Part shown: positions 1 through 10,410 of the stretch, piece by piece | How the letters are laid out: each line of letters opens with the position of its first letter | Numbering within the stretch: the first letter of the stretch is position 1 | DNA from: Marasmius tenuissimus | Taxonomy: Eukaryota > Basidiomycota > Agaricomycetes > Agaricales > Marasmiaceae | DNA length: 64,000 nt | Assembly (NCBI GenBank): GCA_029532415.1 | Contig: JAQOTA010000009.1 | Coordinates: 62,001 to 126,000, forward strand | Direction: 5' to 3' | The notes under the pieces: model-generated | Told to the model about the DNA's origin: nothing | Databases searched by the model: none | The model's input: the letters and a program-made list of their open reading frames with translations, nothing else | Position numbers and translations under genes: made by a program

Positions 1-679
1 CTTTCATGATGATTCCGCCTTCCCAGCAGCTTGCGTCGGATCGCCACAGGGAGTACGGCCAAGCAGACTTCACCTTGTAACCATGGGCGTCCGTCCATCC
101 ATCGCCAGGAAGATTTATTCTAGTTGTTCGCGATGGGATGGAAACATGTCTGGCAGTAATGTAAGGGAGCAAGGGGCCCATTTATTCCTCTCGCTACCCT
201 CTTACGACTTTTTGTTGGATAGAAAATTGCTGTTGCATTACCGTCCACACAGCATCATCCGGGAAGGCGAACATATGTCTGAATCCGCATTTGTACTCCC
301 TCATCATCTCTCTTCCCGCAAGCGCCAAATCTTGAGGCCCAAACAGTGTCGTTAGAGTCAAGTGCGGAAAAATCAACTCATACTCCCACCGTCGCGGAGC
401 GATGGTGCCGCAATACGGGAGCCACAAGATGTGGACGCTTGTGGCGGAATTCATTGGAATCAGATATGCTGTTTGTCAACGGTTGATTTGAGGAGAGTAA
501 CTCATTGATTACCCTCTCATCCACAGCCTCCGAGTCCCGCCATCTTGTCAGTGGCATTCGGCACAGGGACAAAAATATATATAATATGACATTTGGCGGC
601 TCATCTGCCAATTGTTGGTGATTTGGCCATATCAATATTGTACGAGAATCATGAAGTTGCGTGGCCGCTGGAGGCTCCG
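1..679. other. No recognisable gene
   Basis: I see no convincing coding region in this stretch. Short open frames overlap on both strands without matching a family I know. The last 80 bases form the upstream region of the DUF6534-like gene that starts at 742. Confidence 0.4.
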
Positions 680-686
680 TATATAA
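680..686 (+). promoter_or_regulatory. TATA-like box upstream of DUF6534-like copy A
   Basis: The sequence TATATAA lies about 56 bases before the ATG at 742. The paralogous gene at 17097 (minus strand) has the same TATATAA after CCG at a similar distance, so the motif was duplicated with the gene. Confidence 0.5.
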
Positions 687-1497
687 CAGTTTCACATTCG
701 AAACAGAGTAACCTTATTTTGCTGCCCCTACCCAACTCAAGATGGACGACATTGTCAAGCTGGCTAAACACCACGGCCCTCTGTTCCACGGTTTGTTGTT
801 TCTTTCCCCGCGCCTGAAGGTCTGACACGTCCCATTTCCAGGTTGTTTGATAGGTATCGGGTAAGCGAATTCATCTGGTATAATAAGATATGCCGTCGGA
901 CACCGTTTGGTATATTCAGCTGCTTCGGGGTATGCTTGGCCCAGACGTGGAATTACGCCAAATCTAACGACGATACACGATCGCTTCGGGCTGTGGTGAG
1001 TGCTCCCTTTGAGGTTCGGTATTCCCATTGCTGAATCTCAGATGCATGATAATCCTAGGTTGCTTTCTTATTGTAGGTGCCGGTGGTAACTTTGGCAAGG
1101 CTCGTTCTTGGATTGAATCCACACTCAGCTCCTTGGTGTTTGCTTGCACCATCCTGAATGGACAGGTCCTCAATTTCTACTTCGTACGTCGTTGGTATAT
1201 GTTTCGTTTTCTCGCGGTATAAACATATTTCTTAGCTTGAGGGTCTAGACAACCTCTTCGTTTTCACGCAGATATCAAAGTACGCAGATCGCCCTAGACG
1301 GCTGACCACAAGTCCGGAAGCGACTAATGTTCTCATTAGGGGACTTGCCGTGTTTGTATTATTGAGCGTTATCGTGGCCTTCATGTGAGCATCTTTTAAT
1401 GCAAGCAGAAGCCCATCAGGTCACTTACCGAGCCTCCGCAGTTCGGATCTCTGTTTCGCGTCAAGGATCTGGCGTTCATCTGAAAAAACCTCACTGA

Positions 1498-1571
1498 CTA
1501 CGTAGTACTACATAGCACAAATAGTCAAATAGTGCCTGTAGGTTGCCCAGGGTCTACATAGTACTATGTAG
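1498..1571. repeat. Left subterminal palindromic block
   Basis: It contains CTACGTAGTACTACATAG at 1498-1515 and the perfect palindrome CTACATAGTACTATGTAG at 1554-1571. The block is mirrored by 2322-2387. Confidence 0.8.
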
Positions 1572-2321
1572 CACCTGTAGTACGAGCTCGCTTGAGTCTT
1601 CCCGCTCTCAGAAGCGAGATCTCGTGCCGATCGTCGGTACTGAATTCCAAACTGAATTGGGAGATGAATTGAGGTGCCCTGAACGGAATCCACACTGGCG
1701 TAAAATATTTCTTTGGAATTCCACACCCCTCGCCGCCTCAGGGTCCAAATTGATTGATACACACAATTTCATTCATGAAAACACTACACTGATGACAAAG
1801 GTATGAGCTCTGTGAATGAGAGTATCTAAGTAGGTAAACAAAAGGGTAGTCTAAAGCGAGTCACGACTCGGAAGTCATCCCCCCCACCGGGATTAATTGG
1901 AGTTGCCTCTGCAAAGGAATATGTAAATAGATTTCGCTGAGCCGAGAACACGATGGCAACTTACTTGAACTTTACTTGGTATACTTGACGAGAGGTTGGC
2001 CGAAAGGGTAGGACAGAGGAAGCGGGATGATCATGGTATGGTGGAAGAAAGAGGTCCACGCGTCGGTGGCAAAAGCACTCGACTACTTATAGCCTTGATT
2101 TCAAGCTCCGGCAGTCAAATAAAAGTCGGCCAAGTGCGGAAGATTGTTTTAAAGACCTCAGGGTGGACAAACCTTGGCTGAAACTCAAGGTAAATAAGCC
2201 TCCCTGGCTTCAGGGATATTGAAAATGGGGCAATACCCAGTGCCGTTGCCCAAATGGGTCATCTGAGGCTGGCCAAATGGAAACCAATTGACAGAATACG
2301 TGCATCAGTTTTTGACGGATG

Positions 2322-2387
2322 CTACATAGTACTATGTAGTGGTAGCAATTGCTACACGGACTACGCGTGCTACGTAGTGCTATGTAG
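2322..2387. repeat. Right subterminal palindromic block
   Basis: It contains the identical 18-base palindrome CTACATAGTACTATGTAG at 2322-2339 and the variant CTACGTAGTGCTATGTAG at 2370-2387. Order and spacing mirror the left block. Confidence 0.8.
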
Positions 2388-3786
2388 ATGAGCCTCAACT
2401 ACGGAGCCCAAACAGGTTTCCAGATGTTGTGCGTCCCAGCAAGTGGCTATCCCTCCCGATGCCTTCTCAGCGTAGTTTTATTTACAGTACAAAGGGTCCA
2501 TTGGTCTATCATTGCCTTAGTTGTGGGTACATTTAAGATTTTCCTTGGAATTCAGATTGATGAAATTGTCTTTTGCCCGACAGGGATTGACCACATTTGC
2601 TACATTGAGTACAACCCCTTACTTCTTGTTCGAAATCGACTCTCAAAATTTTCTCCATGTTTACCCTAGTCAGCGGGGCGGGTGGGTTATCTGGTATTCT
2701 CTACGTTTTATAAGAGCCTCACGACTTCGAAGTATTTTTCAAACAACTCCTAACCCCTCGTGGTGTCCTCACCTTTTCTGCCGGCAGTCTCCTCGACGAA
2801 CAAGATCATAAGGTAAGTAAACTGAGTTTCCTGACTCTCTTCACGCCCATCTTTCGTTAACCAAACTCCCAGATCACTTTATCATTCGTCAATCTCATGG
2901 CAGCCGTATCTCAAGCTCTCATAACGTTCTGTCTCTGGTATTCGTTCAAATCACATATGGACGAAGCTTCAACGTAAGTAAACCTCGCATGCCGTTGCGC
3001 TTGGACCTGTCTCCTAACGCCTCGACTGCCCCAAGGACACCGCAGCCTATCTTTCAACGACTAGGCCTTATGGTGGTTATCCGTGGGACCTTCTTGACAC
3101 TTGCTCAACTGGTACTCGTCGTTATTTATCTGGCCAAACCGGATCAACTTTGGTGGTAAGCTTCGCTCCTGTGCCGGCGGCCATGATATTGAACGGTAGG
3201 TTCTACCAGGATGGTCATTCATCAGGCTCTACCTCCTCTGTATTATATGACTGCGAGTACGTCTCCGCCGTCGATTCCCCCTATCTCAAAGTGACGCTAA
3301 GAGTCTTCGTTCGTAGTTTCTACGTGCGTAATTAGTTTTGAAGGTTTGGAGAGTACTCAATTGGTGTCCCACAGGCTCAACATCCGCTTGGAGCTGCTAG
3401 AGCAACCGAGAATAGACGAAGAATCGCAAAGTGACAGCGTCTCTGAGCCCGGCATCTATGTTAAAACGCCAGCTTCTGCTGGGGGTGGCCCATTCATGGT
3501 TGACATCAATTGTGTTTCGTCGCCAGGTCCAGCGTCAGATACACGCTCGGTCGAGGCAAGGCAGAAACCGGGAACGGTACCTGGTGTCCTTCGGCCCAGC
3601 CAAGGGGACAAACCAAAGAAGATTCGTATAGAATGGACACCTCAGGATGAACCAGCAGCCACTCGATCTATTGCAAGTCAGGATTCAAGTCCTCTACCTG
3701 CTCTCGCGCCGAATCGGCTGAATAAGGATTTTGAATCATTTTTCGAGTCCGCGTCGTCAAAGGTACGTCCTGGTCTATTTTGGTAA

Positions 3787-4226
3787 CAGTGTACGGAGAG
3801 TATAATCACGAAACAGGAAGCGGAAAGTACAATCAGCGTCATGAAAGAAGGCACAGACCGTCCTCGAGTGAGTGGATAGTGGACGTGTAGGAACGCTGTC
3901 ACTCACGCACTCATTCTAGTTTGCTCGACAATTTCTCGGGGTTTTCAAACTGCGCGGCGGGAAGTGAAGTGAAGACGCTCGAGGGAGAATGATTGGAAGG
4001 CGAGCGAATGTTGGGAATATAGGTCGTGATCGGACAATCACCCGAGGTCTGGCATAGTAAATAATGGAATCCTGTATGAGTACACAAGCCCTCCTGTACT
4101 ACCATGATTCTAGTTTTTTTTTTGTTGCTATGTAAACTAGTACCCTTCCCAAGTTCGCATACACGCTAGCAGTTGTAAATCTTGAGTCTTTTCCCTCCTC
4201 AGCGTGAGCCCAACGTCTAAAAGCCG
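3787..4226. other. Intergenic, nothing recognised
   Basis: This is the gap between the tail of DUF6534-like copy A and the end of the DUF6535 gene. I see no coding family and no repeat of note. Confidence 0.4.
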
Positions 4227-5931
4227 CTACTTATTAATACTCAACGTCCTCGAGCTATCCCGGGTCTGGTTTGGCTCATTCTGCCTGGTCCGTGATACGC
4301 TCGAGCCCACGCCACCGCCCATTTCGGCAACATTTATCCGTCGCTCACGAATCAAATACTCCATGTAGCTGCTGGAACCTGTTTCCTCTGCTTTCTGGAA
4401 TGCATATCGCAACCCACCTTGATAATCCACCAGTGTCGAATCAACGGCGTGGATATTTTGGAGGGTATTAAGTATAGCCGAGCAAGTAGAATAATCACAG
4501 ATAGGATCCGTATGCGTTCGTGAAGGAGTGATGCACGTCCAAACCGTGTTCATCAGTGCGGGAGTGAAGAGGGTTTTGAGTGATTCGCCATGTCTTCGTA
4601 CCCACGCCTCCCAGCTCGAATGATTTTGAGGTGGAGGTGGACCCAGTCTGGCAATCATCTCAGCAACCAGTCGCTGGACATTCCCGCTGGTTGAGGTGGA
4701 GTTGAGCCATACGATTGCGCCGCACGCAATCTCCATCCTCTCTCTTTCGCCGTGCTGTATCGGATCGATTTGTGTGGGTCGTAAAGACGGTGTCTCAGCG
4801 CTCGGACAGAAGGCAGTCCGCTGCCTACCCATGCCTAATATCCGCCTGATGACAAACCAGCCTTTTTCGAAGAGGCGAAGCACGGTGTGAATAGGACGGT
4901 AGAGGATTGGTATCCGATAGGGGGAGTTGACCGCGAAGGCGGTAAGGAAGACAGTTGCAACGTAGATGGCGAGTACGCCTATTGTAACGACGATGATCAT
5001 GTATCCTACAGATGGGTCGAGATCAAACACGGAAACGAGGATTCCTATTGCGAAGACTCCCAGCGAGAAGTGGAGGAGAAGGGGTAGGAGGCCCACGACC
5101 TCTGGCAGTCGCCATTTCAAAAGACTGGCGTAGCGTAGGTGACGCGTCAGGGCACGATCTTGATTACTCCCGGAAGCAGGAGCCAAATAGAGCTACAAGG
5201 GAGTTGACAGGATTGAAGACATGGAGTTGCAAGTCACCCTTGGGAAAGATCGCACCTGAAGCCATTGTTTGACCAAAACTGAAACAATCGCGGTGCCCAC
5301 CGCAAGCGCAAGACTGAGATACCCAAGAGCATTGGTAGCGACATCTGTGTCCGAGTGGGTCGAGGTATCGGGCCCAACGCTTGGAAGTGGCACGAGGCCG
5401 ATCGCAGTGGCATTTCCAGCGGCACGAAGAAGTGGAATAACTTGTTCCACAAGAAGCCGGTTGGTGATTTTAGCTTGGTCTGGTTCCAATGTTTGACTGG
5501 TCTGAGCTACAAGAGTCGCGATAACGCCTGCTGAAAGGGCAGCCTATAGCCAAGATGGTAAGCGACCTTTTCCAGATGAGGGGCAGAAGAGAACTTACAA
5601 AAACCAGTACCGAGTCGATGGTATCTTGGAAGCCACCAATCATATCGTCGTCAAAGCGTTCTGCTTCTTTGATATACGCATTCCAGATGGCTGCTTCCTC
5701 GTCGAACCTAGCATTGCCTTGCGTTTTTTTGACGTTTTCGAGTTCAACATCTTGTTCATCTGCGAGTCGCACAGAATCAGTCTCTTTAGGCTAAGGCTCG
5801 AGTTCAAGAGAGTTTATACCGCGGCGTCTTTTCAACTTCGCAGGATGAAGTAAACCTGCTTTTCGCTTTACATTCCGTGATCGTTTCGCCGGAACAGTAT
5901 CTTTGTATTCAGTGTCGTTCTCAGTGCGCAT
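4227..5931 (-). CDS. DUF6535 domain membrane protein
   Basis: This is a basidiomycete DUF6535 protein; the family's function is unknown. Exon 5599-5790 carries the N-terminal motif WNAYIKEAERFDDDMIGGF. Exon 5256-5543 carries QTSQTLEPDQ, a membrane segment and the family motif VKQWLQ. Exon 4227-5192 carries RHLRYASLLKWRLPEVVGLL, two further membrane segments and a soluble tail. GT-AG introns of 63 nt (5193-5255) and 55 nt (5544-5598) keep the frame. The likely start is the ATG at 5931, where an 81-nt in-frame intron (5791-5871) would remove a TAG; without that intron the TAG is a premature stop. With it the protein is 501 aa and has about four membrane spans. Orientation is convergent with copy A of the DUF6534-like gene. 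Confidence 0.85.
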
Positions 5932-6839
5932 AGGAGGAGTCCTGGAGGGAGGAATTGGTATTTGGTAATGATCGACATAAGCACCCGGATCATAGTGTAT
6001 GTAACGATTGAACTAGCCTGTTTTCCGAAGGTTGAGCAGACATCGCAGCGAAGTCAGGAAAAGGGCGCGCTTCTGGGGTTAAATCTATACGCTCGACAGG
6101 CTGATATCCCTGACCCGGTGACGCTATCGGGGGGTGAAATAGCGGTGGGAAATAGAGCGACCTTCGTCGAGTCTGACTTTATATAACGGGTGCCCATTGA
6201 ATATCGATATGACAAAAGGGTGAACACTCATCGCCATGGACCGTCCGCCTGGCTAATTGAAGTGGCGCTCAGCAAGTCTGATGAATGGGATCAAGCTTCT
6301 ATTGCAGTGAGCGGACACATTGCGGCCACATTAGAGATTGATCATGTTTCACGCCGAGATAATATTGTGAGCAATCGATCCCTGCAGAGGGCCCTGCAGA
6401 CTCGGGTAGACTCCTATCGAGATTCGAAGCTTGATGCATGAACAATGGCGTACGATTTTACCACTTCTAGAAGGTACAACACTCGAGTATTCCGTGGCAG
6501 CATAGAGTTTTGAAAAATGCTGTTGTCGTGTCGGGAGTCAAGCGTTGATAAGGAGCGGATGCTGTGAATGGCTGGCTGCCCTTCGACCTGTAGCTTGAAA
6601 CAAATTCACCCGGTCTGGGGTTTACAGCACTAGTACAGGAATCGTCAAAGCACCGCACGGGTTCAAGGTTGTCGCATATTTTACCTGTGGGCAATGGCAA
6701 ATATGACTTCCTTTGGGTTGTTGACACTGATTAGACTGGTGATGGTCAATTTCTTCGAATAGGGTTTCTAGTAAGCTTCTCTCTTTCTCTCTTCGGGAGA
6801 CGGTCAAGCACTGCGAAGAAAGATTCAAGTGGAGTGGCC
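5932..6839. other. Intergenic, no assignable gene
   Basis: Short frames occur on the plus strand (for example 6190-6441) but match nothing I recognise and have no clear splice partners. From about 6840 the sequence resembles the upstream region of the second F-box copy. Confidence 0.35.
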
Positions 6840-8044
6840 ACGGGCATTGGCAAGGTCGTGGTCAGAGTCAGAGAAAGTCCCGGCCTGAACCGGACCGTGT
6901 CAAGCGAAAGACGCATCTCTTCAACTTGTGTTTTCACCACGACTCGTATTCCGTCCCAAGCGTACTATCGACACTCCAGAGCACAGTCATAATCCAGGTG
7001 TCGTCTCCAGAAATTTATCTTACCCGTTACCTGAGATACCTCGGATTCGTCAACTTTCCCTCAGTGTAATCCCACCTATTCGACATGGATCAAATTTACC
7101 ATTATATCAAACCTCAGGCGTTGAACGCACCAATGACCCCAGGCTACCTGCAGAAAGCGCTCGGGACGTGGACATTCCCTACACTTTCAACTTCAGACAT
7201 ATATCGGTAAATTTTGTACGCAGAGCACGATTTGAATCTATTCGAAGACTGCATTGAACGCCTACGTGTACGTCAGACGATTCTCCAACGCAACATTGCT
7301 CGGTACAGGTCTCTTCAAGTTCTATCCCCCATTCGAAAACTCCCCGTAGAAATCCTTCGACGCATTTTTGGCTTTGCGTGTGCTATAGGCTCCGAGGATG
7401 ATGAGGTCTGGAAGTCGGCTGTACCGTTTCACCTCAGTGGTGTTTGTATGGGCTGGAGAGACATCGTCTTAAAATCACCCAAGCTATGGGCCAATATATC
7501 TATCAAGTTGGATGAAAAACCCAACACCCAGCAACCCTCATTCTCGAACGCTCTAAGCAACATCCTCTTGCGCTTTCGCTGCACACGTCGCGGTACGATG
7601 ACGACGCGTGGGCCGAGACCGTTCGCTCATTCGTGGCCCAGGCAGTTCGTTGGCGCTATGTGGACCTGACGGAAGTGAAGACCAATCTGTTGGGTGTTCT
7701 CACAAACATAAGTAGGCAAGACACCTATCCTCGAAACGGTTGCCTTCTTGCCAGAGCATGCCGAAGTCATTTTTCGCGAGCTCGCTCCCTCTCCTCGCCT
7801 CAGAACTGTCAAGTATGGAGAGATCAGGATAGGAGCACCACGTTTGACTATCGGAGCTCCATGGAGCAGTATCCGTCATCTCGAGCTGCCCTTCGACAAT
7901 AGAAACACACCCGAAATGGTGTTCGAAGCATCGGAACTTGCTCACGACCTGAAATCACTTGTCTATTGCGGACAAGCAGTAGTGGGACGGCAAATCCAAC
8001 AGTCTTACTTACCCAATGCGAGACACTTTTCAGTTAAGATATGA
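6840..8044 (+). pseudogene. F-box-like gene, decayed copy 1
   Basis: The core at about 7230-7500 reads as an F-box-like domain: a heptad-rich lead (CIERLRVRQTILQRNIARY), then SPIRKLPVEILRRIF and FHLSGVCMGWRDIVLKSP. Such proteins usually act as substrate adaptors of SCF ubiquitin ligases. The copy is broken. The frame from the ATG at 7133 meets TAA at about 7208. The frame then shifts near the run of A at 7515-7520, and again near 7710 before resuming as GKTPILETVAFLPEHAEV. The homologous copy at 11270-13148 shares the 5' flank as well, so the promoter was duplicated with the gene. The C-terminal third present in copy 2 is missing here. The fragment ends 180 bases from the borosin stop codon, tail to tail. 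Confidence 0.75.
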
Positions 8045-8222
8045 GGGTTCATTGAATTTATTGGGGAGCTTTGGAAGAGAGTACATCACAACAATGGGCG
8101 AAATATTTGAGATATGCGAGTACACTAACAGAGAGCAAGCCTGGTAGTGGGTTGTGACGACAGATAAGACGGCGGATAACAACGGTTTGGTCCCTCCTAT
8201 CTGTCGGTTCGCACAGGAAGCC

Positions 8223-9601
8223 TTATGTGATAAGAAGGAAGAGGAGGATAACAAGAGGGGCAACGCGCTGTTGGGCTTCATCTGCAGCGCCATCGATATC
8301 GTCCTCCGTAAGCTCCTTGCCAGCGGCAACCTCGCTTCCTCTGGCCAGCATGAGGCGGAATACGGCATTTGGGTTGTTCAATTTCAAAGCGTGCTGCTCG
8401 ACGGGGGACAGTTTAGGTTCGTAAGAACACACAGTTGCACCAGGATCGGTCATGTAACGATCACGAAGCTGACCGGGGAGGCAGAGTTCCGTCATGAACT
8501 TGCGCACGGCAGGCGAGGCTCGGAGTTGAACGCGGTCTGCTTCTGCTGCAACAGCCTCAGACTGATTGAGCTTCGCCACGGCGCCACGCTCGAAATCGCC
8601 GTAAAGCTTGGCGAGAATGTCCCCGGCAGGCTTGGAATCTGTCATGATAGGAATGAGCGGAACCTTGACTGGGGACCACCCAAGCTTCGTAATGGTGCTC
8701 TCGGGAAATTTGGGAATCTCGCGAGGAGGAACGTAGAACGTGGAAATGGACGAAACCTTTTTCCTGACGTCCTCGCAGCTCGGAGATCGTCAACTCCTGC
8801 TTCAGCGAGGTAGACTGAGGAAGAAGTGGGCCGATGAAGTGGATGAGTTTGTGATCGTTCCCAAAAGACTTCTCCAGTTTATCGACAAGGAGATGGAAGG
8901 AACTATTCTGTAGAGACAACGCATCAATGACGACGCTCAAGATGCTTCTAGAGGATGAGCAAATTTCACTTACGTCGAACACCATGGCGGCTGCGCAAAC
9001 ACTACCAACTTGCCAGATGATGTTGTGAACCGTAGGATCCAAGGCCTTGTCTTGCAGGACGATGTAGGTGGCCTCTTGGGAGACGCACCCAGGAACGGCC
9101 GGATCGAAGCCTATCTCAGAAAAGAGGAAATCTTCGGCTGACACACCGGGCAGCATGGTGGCACGGTAGCCCTCAGCTCGCGCAATGGCAATGGCACGAT
9201 GAGAGGGAGATACAAAGACACCCGGATGGCCATAGAAGATCCCGAGGACATTTTTACCGGCTCGAGTGGCGTTGAGCATCACCTAACAATGTCAGATGTA
9301 GATGAGTTTGCATGATCAAATTTGGCAGAAAAAGGTGAAAAGGAATTGTGCTCACCTCGCACATCTGGACGTAGCTCTCGTAGCGATGCTTGTCTTTATC
9401 ATAGTAGACGGACAGGTCGCTGCATTCGCCCTTGCTACGCTCACGGATGAATGCCTCGGTGACAGGATCCGTACAAACGTAGAAGATCACGTCGGCGTTC
9501 TCAATGCAAGACACCGTCTCGAGAGTGATGTGCGCTACGGCAGCAATACCGGAGCCAGCAATTGTGAGGCTGCCTGACTTGTTGGTAATCGACTGAGACA
9601 T
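8223..9601 (-). CDS. Borosin precursor: peptide alpha-N-methyltransferase fused to its C-terminal core peptide (one frameshift)
   Basis: This gene matches the fungal borosin family of omphalotin-type precursors, in which a SAM-dependent methyltransferase iteratively N-methylates the backbone of a core peptide at its own C-terminus. Exon 1 (9356-9601) starts at [18 protein letters not shown] and holds the SAM-fold start. Exon 2 (8974-9282) holds [16 protein letters not shown] and [11 protein letters not shown]. Introns are 73 and 66 nt, GT-AG, in phase. Arg73, Tyr77 and Tyr99 fall where I recall the OphMA catalytic Arg72, Tyr76 and Tyr98. Exon 3 (8223-8907) carries the helical clasp region ([20 protein letters not shown]) and ends in a hydrophobic stretch. 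Near 8770-8781 the frame slips by one base; allowing for that, the protein is about 412 aa, close to the family's usual length. An in-frame upstream ATG at 9652 is a possible alternative start. The identity is firm; whether the slip is genuine or a sequence error is open. Confidence 0.9.
8226..8264 (-). other. Candidate borosin core peptide region
   Basis: The last 13 residues of the borosin frame are [13 protein letters not shown], preceded by acidic and polar DEAQQR. Borosin cores are hydrophobic and C-terminal, as here. There is no polar follower after it: the stop TAA comes directly after Thr. Core boundaries and N-methylation sites cannot be read from the sequence. Confidence 0.7.
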
Positions 9602-9710
9602 GGCTGTATGATGGGGGGACCAGTTATCGAACTTGCGAGTATAAATCCTCATGCAAATGATTTCGTCACCGGTCAGCTGAAAGGAAGATTACTCCAATTA
9701 TCACTGGAGG

Positions 9711-10410
9711 GGAGAAGGAGAGGCGCTCGATTCTGGGGCCAGGACGGCACTAGAGGACTTGGATGCGACTTCTACGCGATTCCTGTGCCACAAGTCCGGA
9801 GATTTGACGTGTGTGTAGGTTTAATGTCGAGGGCTCCACAAACGGTCGAATTTTATCCGTTATCGATGGCTTGTGAAGTCCTCCTATGCATCACTTCTAT
9901 TGACGCTGTCACTAAAAATGGCTCGCAGGAGGAGGGAGAGGCGCTCGATTCCGGGGTCAAAACGGCAATAGAGGATTTGGACGCGACCTCCATGCAATTC
10001 CTGTACCACAAGTCCAGAAACTTGACGTGCGCATAGGTCTGATGTCGAGAGATGGCTCCCAAGTGCCACAAATGGTCGAACTCTATCCGCTATCGATGGC
10101 TTGAGAAGTCTCCGATGGATTACTTCTATTGACGCTAGCGCCAAAGACGGCGTCTAGGAGCAGGGAGGTGTTCGATCCGGGCCAAGGTGGCAACAGAGGC
10201 TTTCGACACGATTTCTCCGGACGCCCTGCCTCATACCTCTGAAATCTGACGTGCGTGTAGGTCTGAGGTCGCGAGTTGGTATGTGGATTGTACCAGCCAC
10301 TCACAAGCCCCGAAAACGTTCGAAATTTACCCATTGATTTTGTCGACGTCTCTTCTATTCACCCCGTCGAAAGATTATTGGTGTGGGAGAAGGAGAGGCG
10401 CTCGATTTTA
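9711..10410. repeat. Tandem repeat of 220-230 bp, three copies plus a partial fourth
   Basis: Units begin near 9711, 9931, 10158 and 10385 with variants of GGAGAAGGAGAGGCGCTCGA. They share internal blocks such as CGATGGCTTG(T/A)GAAGTC and TTGACGCT. Period drifts between about 220 and 228 bp and the copies are diverged. The array lies about 110 bases upstream of the borosin start, in its presumed promoter. Open frames within it on either strand look like by-products of the repeat. Confidence 0.8.

Larger units (their letters stand above)
1477..2426. mobile_element. Non-autonomous palindrome-rich DNA element (MITE-like), 950 bp
   Basis: Alignment with the uninterrupted copy B shows foreign sequence between TGGCGTT and GTGCGTCC. 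The insert begins CATCTGAAAAAACCT and ends with the near-inverse AGGTTTCCAGATG, flanked by TT on both sides. Both ends carry subterminal copies of an 18-base perfect palindrome. No long open frame resembling a transposase is visible, so it must depend on enzymes from elsewhere. I do not recognise the family. Confidence 0.7.
742..3786 (+). pseudogene. DUF6534-like multi-pass membrane protein, copy A, interrupted by a DNA element
   Basis: I read this as a member of the agaricomycete DUF6534-type membrane proteins, whose function is unknown. The first exon starts at the ATG at 742. After two short introns comes a membrane segment with motif CFGVCLAQTWNYAK, followed downstream by a SRIW motif, further hydrophobic exons and a hydrophilic tail (RLNIRLELLEQPR near 3370, then LPALAPNR near 3700). 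The exon order and intron positions match copy B at 15073-17097 on the other strand, which supports the gene model. A 950-bp insertion at 1477-2426 sits at the junction of the SRIW exon and the following GTGCGT donor, so normal splicing is probably lost. The family call rests on topology and short motifs; the duplicate relationship is much surer. The exact 3' end is uncertain because copy A reads on past the point where copy B stops. Confidence 0.6.

Noticed and set aside
7627..9282. Long antisense frames over the borosin and F-box genes
   Set aside because: For example 8154-8813 on the plus strand. They are complements of GC-rich coding exons with no family match.
9608..10036. Open frame of 142 codons across the tandem repeat
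   Set aside because: It follows the repeat period and has no family match. Repeats without stops give such frames on both strands.
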